Shown one piece after another: positions 1 to 6,871 of a stretch of 32,058 bases of DNA. The notes under the pieces were generated by a model that searched no databases, was not told where the DNA came from, and was given only the letters and a program-made list of their open reading frames with translations. Both the position numbers and the translations under genes were made by a program. The first letter of the stretch is position 1; every line of letters starts with the position of its first letter. Source of the DNA: Gammaproteobacteria bacterium AqS3 (lineage in GTDB: Bacteria > Pseudomonadota > Gammaproteobacteria > MEIF01 > AqS3); assembly GCA_001750645.1 (NCBI GenBank), contig MEIF01000024.1, forward strand, positions 1 to 32,058. The letters run 5' to 3'.

Positions 1-54
1 TCTCAGCAGGGTCTGCCGATTGGCATCCGAGAAGCGTTCAAGTTCTGTCTTCAT
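1..54 (-). CDS. 5' end of an unidentified gene (partial)
   Basis: An ATG at 54-52 on the minus strand opens a frame that runs off the left edge; 18 residues are visible, beginning MKTELERFSD. A strong GGGAGGG ribosome site at 62-68 sits about 8 bases upstream and is the main support for a real start. The visible residues are too few to assign a family. The gene lies downstream of the acyl-CoA synthetase at 293-1822 on the same strand, with about 240 bases between them. Confidence 0.55.
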   Translation of the reverse strand, partial: MKTELERFSDANRQTLLR

Positions 55-292
55 CACAGCGCCCTCCCTATTTGAACGCACCGCCCGCCGGCGGCGCCGG
101 TGGATTATAGATACATAAGCACGGGCTGTGACCCGCCCTGACCAACACCCGCCGCCGCCAACGCAGCAGCTGTCAGTCTTTTCATTGCCAATCCTCCATA
201 TTGCGCATCGAGGCATGCAAGCCCTTTTCAAAGATAAAAAAATAAAGAAAAACAGGGGTTTATCGAAAATACTTCACAGCGCTTGCGACCGG
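55..292. other. intergenic region with an A/T-rich tract
   Basis: This stretch separates two minus-strand genes. It contains a conspicuous A-rich run at about 231-262 (plus strand; T-rich on the transcribed minus strand) in an otherwise GC-rich background. The tract is flanked by GATAAA and TTTATC, which could pair as a weak 6 bp stem. It could serve as a terminator-like T tract for the synthetase at 293-1822, as an upstream promoter element for the genes at 185 and 54, or as both. No clear -35/-10 pair was recognised. Confidence 0.4.
105..185 (-). CDS. possible 26-residue signal-peptide-like small ORF
   Basis: On the minus strand a GGAGG site is followed 7 bases later by ATG at 185-183 and a 26-codon frame ending in TAA at 107-105. 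The peptide starts MKRLTAAALAAAGVG: a basic n-region, then an Ala/Leu-rich hydrophobic stretch, as in the beginning of an exported protein. It may be a small membrane peptide, a translated leader for the partial gene at 1-54, or the surviving N-terminus of a secreted protein that lost the rest. The ribosome site is good. The length is too short for coding statistics, so this remains tentative. Confidence 0.25.
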   Translation of the reverse strand: MKRLTAAALAAAGVGQGGSQPVLMYL

Positions 293-1822
293 CTAGATGC
301 GCTTGTCATGCCCCTTCCAGTAGCGCTCCTTCAGCAGTCTTTTGTAGAGCTTGCCGGTCGGGTGGCGCGGCAGCTCCTCGACAAAATCGACGCTGCGGGG
401 GCACTTGATGTCGGCAATCTTGGAGCGGCACCAGGCGATCAGTTCATCGGCCAGATCCTCGCCGGCGCCGGCGGGGTCGATCAGCTGAACCACGGCCTTG
501 ACCTCCTCGCCAAAGTCCGGGTTGGGAACGCCGATGACTGCGGCGTCGAGCACTGCTGGGTGCGTGACGAGGGTGTCCTCGGTCTCCTGCGGGTAGATGT
601 TGACCCCGCCCGAAATGATGGTGTGCGCCTTGCGGTCGGTCAGAAACAGAAAGCCACGCTCATTGAGATAGCCGATGTCGCCCAGCGTGGTGTAGCCCTG
701 CGGCGAACCCGCAGAGCGGGTCTTCTCGTCGTCGTTGTGGTACTCGAACTCGCCGCCGCCGGAGAAGTAGACGCCGCCCTCCTGCCCCGGGGGCAGCTCG
801 CTGAAGTCCTCATCGAGGATGTGAACCCTGCAGTTCAGCGGGGCGCCCACCGTGCCGGGGTTCTCGAGCCACTGCTCGGAATTGCAGAAGCACAGGCCGT
901 TGGCCTCGGTGCCGGCGTAGTACTCAAACAGCACCGGGCCCCACCACTCAATCATCTGACGCTTGATGTCGACCGGACAGGGGGCGGCGGCGTGCACGGC
1001 ACAGACCAGGCTGGAGATGTCGACCGATTGCCGCACCGCCTCGGGCAGCTTGAGCATGCGGACAAACATGGTCGGCACCCACTGCGAGTGCGTGACGCCG
1101 AAGGTCTCGATTCCGCGCAGCACGGTCTCGGCGTCAAAGTGCTCGGCGATGACGAGACAGCCGCCATTGCCCAGAACCCCCAGGCAGAAGCGCAGCGGGG
1201 CGGCGTGGTACAGCGGCGCCGGCGAGAGGTAGACCGTGTTCTCGTCCATGCCGTAGAGGATGGCAATGGCCTGGGTGAAGCCGCCCTCCTCGCCGGGCTC
1301 GGGCAGCGGGCGCAGGATGCCCTTGGGCCGCCCGGTGGTCCCCGAGGAGTAGAGCATGTCGGCCCCGGGGCTCTCATCGTCGATGGCGGTCTCGGGCAGG
1401 TCGGAGGTCCAGTCGGCCCAGTCTTCGCAGCCGTCTGCGGTTCCGTCAATGCAGAAAACCCGCAGCTGCGGGTGGTTTTTCAGCGATGCGGTCAGGCGAT
1501 CGGCCAGGTCCACCGTGCTGAGCGCCACTTTGGAGCCGGAGTCCGAGATGATGTAGTCGATTTCATCGCCCTGCAGCCGGTAGCTGAGGGCGGTGTAGTA
1601 AAGGCCGCTGCGCTCGGCGGCCAGGCACAGGGGCAGGAAATCCAGCACATTGGGCAGGACAAGGGCAATGTGGTCGCCCCGCCTGAGCCCCAGTTTTCGA
1701 AATCCGCGGGCGTATCGATTGGAGCGGGCGTTCAATTCGGCATAGCTGAGCCGGCCTGCACCGCTCAACATCTTGATGGCAATTTTCTCTGGCTGCCTGC
1801 CGGCCAGTTCGGTTAAATACAT
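293..1822 (-). CDS. AMP-dependent acyl-CoA synthetase
   Basis: This is a 509-residue ANL-superfamily ligase that would activate a carboxylic acid to its CoA thioester through an acyl-AMP intermediate in the cytoplasm. The phosphate-binding loop YSSGTTGRPKG is at residues 158-168. The C-terminal domain has GGVNIYPQE and the catalytic-lysine motif PTGK (Lys491). Length is normal for the family. The start ATG at 1822 is preferred over in-frame ATGs upstream because a GGGGGAGG site precedes it and homology-like sequence (MYLTELAGRQPEK) begins there. It is transcribed divergently from the FabY-like gene, 76 bases away. A TATGAT box at 1868-1873 (minus) may be its -10. The substrate is unknown; fatty, aromatic or terpenoid acids are all possible. 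Confidence 0.9.
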   Translation of the reverse strand: MYLTELAGRQPEKIAIKMLSGAGRLSYAELNARSNRYARGFRKLGLRRGDHIALVLPNVLDFLPLCLAAERSGLYYTALSYRLQGDEIDYIISDSGSKVALSTVDLADRLTASLKNHPQLRVFCIDGTADGCEDWADWTSDLPETAIDDESPGADMLYSSGTTGRPKGILRPLPEPGEEGGFTQAIAILYGMDENTVYLSPAPLYHAAPLRFCLGVLGNGGCLVIAEHFDAETVLRGIETFGVTHSQWVPTMFVRMLKLPEAVRQSVDISSLVCAVHAAAPCPVDIKRQMIEWWGPVLFEYYAGTEANGLCFCNSEQWLENPGTVGAPLNCRVHILDEDFSELPPGQEGGVYFSGGGEFEYHNDDEKTRSAGSPQGYTTLGDIGYLNERGFLFLTDRKAHTIISGGVNIYPQETEDTLVTHPAVLDAAVIGVPNPDFGEEVKAVVQLIDPAGAGEDLADELIAWCRSKIADIKCPRSVDFVEELPRHPTGKLYKRLLKERYWKGHDKRI

Positions 1823-1867
1823 CCGCCTCCCCCATACGCCCCGCGCGGGCGAAAAAATCGGGCTGGT

Positions 1868-1873
1868 ATCATA
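1868..1873 (-). promoter_or_regulatory. candidate -10 box for the acyl-CoA synthetase
   Basis: On the minus strand this hexamer reads TATGAT, one mismatch from the sigma-70 consensus, about 46 bases upstream of the synthetase ATG. A TTGCCA lies upstream but at only 14 bases spacing, so the pair is imperfect. Confidence 0.25.
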
Positions 1874-1898
1874 GCGAAAACGCGCTCTGGCAAGCTGG

Positions 1899-3830
1899 AT
1901 GAGCACGCCGTTGCCGGTCATTGTTGCCATGGGCGGGATTTCTCCGGCGGGACGCACCGCCGACCATCTGGGCTATCAGCGACTGGTTTTTGACCACATC
2001 AGCGGCGCCGAGCAGGAGCGCGTTCTGCTGGATCTGGCGCTGCTGCAGGGTCGCATCCGATACGCCGACGGAAGCTATCGCAGCGGCGACGACACCCCGA
2101 TTTCCGATCTTTCCGCCGAGCTGCGCACCCTGCGTGACGACATTCTCGCTGCGACCCTGATCCGCACCCTCGACCCTCAAACCCATTTCGACCCCCACGC
2201 CGTGCCGCGTCATCGCCGTCTCAAGGCCAGGGAGGGCCGCCCGCTGCAGGTGACCCTGTCCGAGACCGAGCTGCCCGGGCGGCTGCCCGAGGGCGTTCGC
2301 CTGATCGAAAACACCAACGGCTATGCCCACCTCGAGCTGGCTCCCGGGGCCTCGCTGCTGCTGGAGGACACCTACGAGGTGCCGCTGGCCGGAGCCGGGC
2401 AATTCCCAAGCGGGTTCAACCCCCAGAGCCTGTATCCGTCCAAAGCCCATCCGCGCGCGCTGGCCGGCTCGGTGATTGCGGCCAGCGAGGCGGTCCACTC
2501 CAGCGGCCTCGACTTTGACGCGCTGCTCACCTCCCTGCCCCCGAATCAGGTCTCGGTCTACAGCGGCAGCGCCTTCGGGCAGTTCGACGAGCAGTCATTT
2601 GAGGGGGCGGCCACGGCGCGATTTCTGGACGGGCGGGTGTCGAGCCGGCACATCAGCTTCAGCCTGCCGGAGATGTCGGCCGACTTCGTCAACGCCTACG
2701 TCCTGGGGGCGACGGCGCGCGTGGGCTATGCCGTCGGCGCCTGTGCGACTTTTCTCTACAATCTGCAGCGGGGGGCGGACGACATCGTCTCGGGGCGCTC
2801 GCGCCTGGCCTTCGTCGGCGGCGCCGAGTGCCCGCTGGTGCCGACCCTGATCGACGGCCTGATGACCATGGGGGCGCTGTCCGACTGGAAGCGACACCGC
2901 GCGGTGCTCGGCATCGGGGAGGACGACCCCTTTGACCCCCGCCGCATCTCCCGCCCGTTCTGCGACAACACCGGCTTCACACCCGGCGAGTCCTGCCAGT
3001 TCGCCGTGCTGATGGACGACACCCTGGCGGTCGAGCTGGGCGCCCACATTCTGGGGGCGGCGATCAGCTGCCACACCCACGCCGACGGCTATAAGCAGTC
3101 GATCAGCAGCCCGGGTGTCGGCAATTACCTGACGGTCTCGCAGGCGCTGGCCGACGTGCGCTCCGTGCTGGGCGAGGCGGCTGTGCAACAGTCCTGGATA
3201 CTGGCGCACGGCACCAGCACCCCGCAGAACCGCGTCACCGAGTCGCACATCCTCGACCAGGCCGCCCGCGCCTTCGGCATCGAGGACTGGCCGGTGGTCG
3301 GCATCAAGGCGCACCTGGGGCACTCAATGGCCGCGGCCGCCGGTGATCAGCTGCTCTGCGCCCTGGGTTTTTGGGCCGGAGAGGGCTGGCTGCCCGGCAT
3401 CCAGGCCGGCCCCGTGGCCGATGACGTATACGACGAGCGGCTCAACATTCTGCTGGGGGACACCCAGCTGGATCCCGAGCAATGCGGCGTTGCGCTGCTG
3501 AATTCCAAGGGGTTTGGCGGCAACAACGCCACCGCCGCCATTGCCTCGCCGCATCAAACCACTCGGATGCTCGGCAGGCGGCACGGCAACTCGGCGATGC
3601 AGGCTCACGCGCGGGAGAATGAAGCGGTTCGGGTGCGCTCTGCGGATTACGCGGCCAGCTGCGCGCGGGGCGACTATCAGATCCGCTACCGCTTCAACCG
3701 CCAGGTCAATACCGGGCTGCAGGACGGCGATATCGATTTCACCGGTTCGGCCCTGAAAATGCGCGGGTTTGACACCGAGGTCAAGCTCTCTGACCGACCC
3801 AACCCCTGGGAGGACATGAGCTCCGACTGA
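1899..3830 (+). CDS. fabY: large beta-ketoacyl synthase, FabY-like
   Basis: This 643-residue condensing enzyme is much longer than FabB/FabF (about 410). It matches the size and layout of FabY, the class that initiates fatty acid synthesis in Pseudomonas aeruginosa by condensing acetyl-CoA with malonyl-ACP. The thiolase-fold triad is visible: nucleophile Cys282 in AVGACATFLYN, His437 in AHGTST, and His475 in KAHLGHSMAAAAGD with Lys470. The first 200 residues are an extension beyond the usual KAS core. The ATG at 1899 has only a weak ribosome site. The gene stands alone on the plus strand between two minus-strand genes and is not beside other fab genes. The FabY assignment rests on length and motifs recalled from the family. 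A secondary-metabolite or other lipid role cannot be excluded. Confidence 0.8.
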   Translation: MSTPLPVIVAMGGISPAGRTADHLGYQRLVFDHISGAEQERVLLDLALLQGRIRYADGSYRSGDDTPISDLSAELRTLRDDILAATLIRTLDPQTHFDPHAVPRHRRLKAREGRPLQVTLSETELPGRLPEGVRLIENTNGYAHLELAPGASLLLEDTYEVPLAGAGQFPSGFNPQSLYPSKAHPRALAGSVIAASEAVHSSGLDFDALLTSLPPNQVSVYSGSAFGQFDEQSFEGAATARFLDGRVSSRHISFSLPEMSADFVNAYVLGATARVGYAVGACATFLYNLQRGADDIVSGRSRLAFVGGAECPLVPTLIDGLMTMGALSDWKRHRAVLGIGEDDPFDPRRISRPFCDNTGFTPGESCQFAVLMDDTLAVELGAHILGAAISCHTHADGYKQSISSPGVGNYLTVSQALADVRSVLGEAAVQQSWILAHGTSTPQNRVTESHILDQAARAFGIEDWPVVGIKAHLGHSMAAAAGDQLLCALGFWAGEGWLPGIQAGPVADDVYDERLNILLGDTQLDPEQCGVALLNSKGFGGNNATAAIASPHQTTRMLGRRHGNSAMQAHARENEAVRVRSADYAASCARGDYQIRYRFNRQVNTGLQDGDIDFTGSALKMRGFDTEVKLSDRPNPWEDMSSD

Positions 3831-3883
3831 ACCGGGGGCACCCGCCGCCCCGAGATTTCACGCTGCAATACGCCCTTCCCGCA

Positions 3884-3899
3884 GCCCGGCTGGCCGGGC
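3884..3899. terminator. possible bidirectional hairpin between convergent genes
   Basis: GCCCGG, a CTGG tetraloop, then CCGGGC form a perfect 6 bp stem in the 79 bp gap between the convergent FabY-like and ALDH genes. There is no T tract, so an intrinsic terminator is only possible. Confidence 0.3.
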
Positions 3900-3909
3900 C
3901 GCGATAGGC

Positions 3910-5325
3910 TCACATCATGCCCTTGAAACGATTTATTGCGTTTTCGGCGTAGGGCGGACGGGCCATCGCCATGAACTTCTCGAACTTGCTCTGGTGCAGC
4001 ACGGTGCGGGCGTGGCTGAAGTTCTTGAAGCCGTCAATGCCGTGGTAGTGCCCGGTGCCGCTCGGTCCGACGCCGCCAAAGGGGTATTCCTCCTCGCCGA
4101 TGTGCCATATCACGTCGTTGACTGATACCCCCCCCGATATCGTGCTCGACAGCACCTTCTCGCGTTCCCTGCTGTCGCTGCCGAAGTAGTACAGCGCCAG
4201 CGGGCGCTCTTTTTCATTGACGTAGTCAACGGCCTCGTCGACGTTCTGGTATGACTTCACCGGCAGGACCGGGCCGAAGATCTCGTCCTGCATCAGCTGC
4301 ATGTCGTCGGTCGGCTCCAGCACCAGCGTCGGCGGGATGCGGTAGGAATCCTGCTGGGAGAAGTCCTCCCCGGCCGGGTTGATCTCGACGACCTCGGCGC
4401 CCTTGTCCCGAGCGTCCTCAAGATAGCCGTTGATGCGCTCGTAGTGGCGCTGGTTGAGGATGGACGTGTAGTCCTGGTTGTGCTTGAGATCCGGATACAT
4501 CGTCCCAACTGCGCTCTTGGCGGATTCGACGAATTTGCCGACGGAGTCACTGGGCACCATGGCGTAGTCCGGGGCGATGCAGATCTGCCCGGCGTTGAGC
4601 GTCTTGCCCGCCATGATGCGCTTGGCGGCCAGCTCGAAATCGGCGCTGCGCCCCAGAACCACCGGCGACTTGCCGCCCAGCTCAAGCGTCACCGGCACCA
4701 GGTTCTCCGAAGCCGCCCGCATGACGTGCTTGGCGATGGAAGTCGCACCGGTGAACAGCAGGTGATCAAAGGGCAGCGCCGAGAACGCCGTGCCGACTTC
4801 GGGGCCGCCCGGGAAGCAGGCCATCTCGCTCTCGTCGTAGTACTCGGAGATGAGCTCGGTCATCAGCGCCGAGGTGTTTTCGGTGAACTCCGACGGCTTG
4901 ATCATGGCGCGGTTGCCGGCGGCAAAAATGCAGCCCAGCGGGGCAAAGGTCAGATTCACCGGGAAGTTCCAGGGGCTGATGCAGCCGACCGTCCCGAGCG
5001 GCTGGTAGCGAAGCTCGGTGCGGCTGCCAAACAGCCGCATCGGCATCCCTGTGGACCGGTATTCATTGCGCATCCAGCGCTTCATGTGCTTGCGGGCGTG
5101 CTTGAGGGTGTTGACCGTTGAGAAGATGTCAGCCAGGTAGCTCTGCGTCTTGGAGCGGTTGCCGAAGTCGGCATTCAGCGTCTCGACGAACTGCATGTCG
5201 TGCTTTTTCAGCAGGGCGATGGATCGGTCAATCCAGTCTCGTCGGCGCTCAAGGCTGGGGATGCCCTCCCTGATGTATGCCTGTTTTTGTACTTCAAGTA
5301 CCCGCTGCATTTCGGACGCCTGCAT
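3910..5325 (-). CDS. coniferyl-aldehyde-type aldehyde dehydrogenase
   Basis: A 471-residue NAD(P)-dependent aldehyde dehydrogenase. The oxyanion Asn119 is in SPWNFP, the general base Glu215 in ELGGKSP, and the nucleophile Cys249 in NAGQICIAPDY. The short N-terminus and the PFGGVGPSGTGHYHG signature near the end place it in the class-3-like branch that includes coniferyl aldehyde dehydrogenase (CalB) and long-chain fatty aldehyde dehydrogenases. The ATG at 5325 follows a GGGAGGG site. It is last in a minus-strand group after an SDR and a small protein. TAATAT in the minus-strand sequence near 5361 could be its own -10. Membrane-lipid or aromatic aldehydes are plausible substrates; the exact one is unknown. 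Confidence 0.88.
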   Translation of the reverse strand: MQASEMQRVLEVQKQAYIREGIPSLERRRDWIDRSIALLKKHDMQFVETLNADFGNRSKTQSYLADIFSTVNTLKHARKHMKRWMRNEYRSTGMPMRLFGSRTELRYQPLGTVGCISPWNFPVNLTFAPLGCIFAAGNRAMIKPSEFTENTSALMTELISEYYDESEMACFPGGPEVGTAFSALPFDHLLFTGATSIAKHVMRAASENLVPVTLELGGKSPVVLGRSADFELAAKRIMAGKTLNAGQICIAPDYAMVPSDSVGKFVESAKSAVGTMYPDLKHNQDYTSILNQRHYERINGYLEDARDKGAEVVEINPAGEDFSQQDSYRIPPTLVLEPTDDMQLMQDEIFGPVLPVKSYQNVDEAVDYVNEKERPLALYYFGSDSREREKVLSSTISGGVSVNDVIWHIGEEEYPFGGVGPSGTGHYHGIDGFKNFSHARTVLHQSKFEKFMAMARPPYAENAINRFKGMM

Positions 5326-5422
5326 GGCAGTCCCTCCCTGGCCAGTGCAAAGCGGGTGGGATATTAGCACAGCCGGCGGATGCCGACGCCCCGCCCGCCC
5401 CCGCCGAGGTTCTCCGACCGGG

Positions 5423-5872
5423 CTAGAAGGGCGGGTCGCCCTCGTCAAAGGCGACCGGCGATGCATCGGCGTCACCGGGCGCCGAACCCGACCCGGCCGG
5501 CGGAGCGCTGGGCTTGGGCACGCTGACATCGGCCCCGCCAATGTGCTGCATGCAGACATCAAAGCCGGCGACGACCTCGTCAAAGGCGGTGCGCTTGAGC
5601 TCCTGCCAGTTGCTCGCATCGGTGTAGGAGGTGGCCAGCGTCCAGCACTCGCCGATCTTGGTCTCCGACGAGGACAGTCGCTCAGCGCCGTCCTCCTTGA
5701 GGTCGTAAAACACCTTGAGATCGCTTTTGACGCCGTTGATGTAGACCCGGTACTTGCCGTGGTTGCACCAGGGCGAGGCACTCAATCCGCCCTTGTTGGG
5801 CGAGGTGTTGAGGTGGTCGGCCAATTGCTTGGCGGCCTTCTCCGGGTCGGTTTCGCTGATCAGATCGCTCAT
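5423..5872 (-). CDS. small uncharacterised protein with an SSB-like acidic C-terminal tip
   Basis: A 149-residue protein of no family I recognise. Residues 1 to about 112 look folded and beta-rich, with three cysteines (in SPWCNHG, GECW and DVCMQ). Residues 113-140 are a Pro/Gly/Ser/Ala/Asp-rich, probably disordered linker. The chain ends FDEGDPPF, resembling the C-terminal tip of bacterial SSB (acidic residues, then Pro-Phe), through which SSB recruits its partner proteins. The ATG at 5872 has an AGGAG site 6 bases upstream. It lies 44 bases after an SDR gene and two genes downstream of a DinG-type helicase, a family reported to bind SSB. A DNA-related role is inference; cofactor or lipid binding is equally open. 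Confidence 0.7.
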   Translation of the reverse strand: MSDLISETDPEKAAKQLADHLNTSPNKGGLSASPWCNHGKYRVYINGVKSDLKVFYDLKEDGAERLSSSETKIGECWTLATSYTDASNWQELKRTAFDEVVAGFDVCMQHIGGADVSVPKPSAPPAGSGSAPGDADASPVAFDEGDPPF

Positions 5873-5916
5873 GAATTCTCCTCTGTGTCTGTGCCGAGAC
5901 TGAAAAAATAAAAGGG

Positions 5917-6801
5917 TTAGGTTGTGCGCTTGGCCTTGTCGGCCGCATTGCTCTGCTGAATCATGTTGCGCATGTCCTCCCAGTCCTGGTCGGACAGCGA
6001 GACCATGCGCCAGAACGAGCCGCTGTTGGCGAGGTGCTGCGCCCCGTCAATGGCTATGGTCTGGCCGGTCAGGTAGTCGCAGCCGTCGCTCATCAGGAAC
6101 AGCGCCAGATTGGCCAGCTCGGACATCTTGCCGACGCGCATCATGGGGTTGGCGGTCGGGTCCAGCTGGTCGTCCTCCCTGCCCTCGGTTCCCGGGTTGA
6201 GCCTGGCCCAGGCGCCCTCGGTGGGAAACGGCCCCGGGGCGATGGCGTTGAGGCGGATGCCGTGCGGCCCCCACTCGACCGCCAGCGACTGCGTCATGGA
6301 ATTGAGGCCGGCCTTGGACATTGAAGACGGCACCACGAAGGGCGAGCCGGTCCACACCCAGGTGGTCAGGATTGAGATGATGCTGCCCGGGCGGCCCAGC
6401 TCGATCCAGCGTTTGCCGATGTCGAGCGTGGTGTAGAAGGAGCCGTGAAAGACGATGCTGGCGATGGCGTTGAAGCCGCGGTGCGAGAGGTCCTTGGTGC
6501 GCGAGACGAAGTTGCCGGCGGCGTTGTTGACCAGCCCGTCGAGCGGGGCCTCGCTGAATATTTCGTCGACCGCCGCCTCGATCGCCTGCGGGTCGCGGAT
6601 GTCGACGGGCTGGGGGATGACCTGCCCGCCGTGGGCCTGCATCAGCTCATCGGCGGTGTCCTGAAGAACCCCGCCCCGGCGCCCCCAGATATAGACGGTG
6701 GCCCCGTGCCGCAGGTAGCTCTCAGCCATCACTTTGCCGAGGCCCGTGCCCCCGCCGGTGACCAAAATCCGCTTGCCCGCAAGCATATCTCCCTTGAACA
6801 C
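5917..6801 (-). CDS. SDR family oxidoreductase, 2,4-dienoyl-CoA-reductase-like
   Basis: A 294-residue short-chain dehydrogenase with the nucleotide-binding motif TGGGTGLG (residues 15-22) and NNAAG (92-96). It lacks the usual catalytic Tyr of YxxxK: the aligned segment is SSMSK, with Lys163 kept. This is like the atypical active sites of 2,4-dienoyl-CoA reductases, as is NNAAGNFVSRTKDLS. The likely role is NADPH-dependent reduction of unsaturated acyl-CoA in beta-oxidation. I chose GTG at 6801: an AGGGGA site sits 6 bases upstream and the protein then starts MFKGDMLAGKR, typical of relatives. The internal ATG at 6786 has its GGGAG site too close. TATAAT at 6830-6835 (minus) may be the -10. 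Confidence 0.85.
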   Translation of the reverse strand: MFKGDMLAGKRILVTGGGTGLGKVMAESYLRHGATVYIWGRRGGVLQDTADELMQAHGGQVIPQPVDIRDPQAIEAAVDEIFSEAPLDGLVNNAAGNFVSRTKDLSHRGFNAIASIVFHGSFYTTLDIGKRWIELGRPGSIISILTTWVWTGSPFVVPSSMSKAGLNSMTQSLAVEWGPHGIRLNAIAPGPFPTEGAWARLNPGTEGREDDQLDPTANPMMRVGKMSELANLALFLMSDGCDYLTGQTIAIDGAQHLANSGSFWRMVSLSDQDWEDMRNMIQQSNAADKAKRTT

Positions 6802-6829
6802 TGCGCTTCCCCTGCACCGAGGCGGTCGC

Positions 6830-6835
6830 ATTATA
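6830..6835 (-). promoter_or_regulatory. candidate -10 box (TATAAT) before the dienoyl-CoA-reductase-like SDR
   Basis: A perfect TATAAT on the minus strand, 28 bases upstream of the GTG start at 6801, in the 70 bp gap after dinG. No convincing -35 sits 16-18 bases further up. Confidence 0.3.
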
Positions 6836-6871
6836 TGGGCTTGAAAAAATCATCCCGGTGCGGGGTGATTT

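Noticed and set aside
128-1816. A 562-codon open frame on the plus strand opposite the acyl-CoA synthetase
   Set aside because: It lacks any recognisable motif and is antisense to a gene with full ANL motifs. Long antisense frames are expected in GC-rich codon usage.
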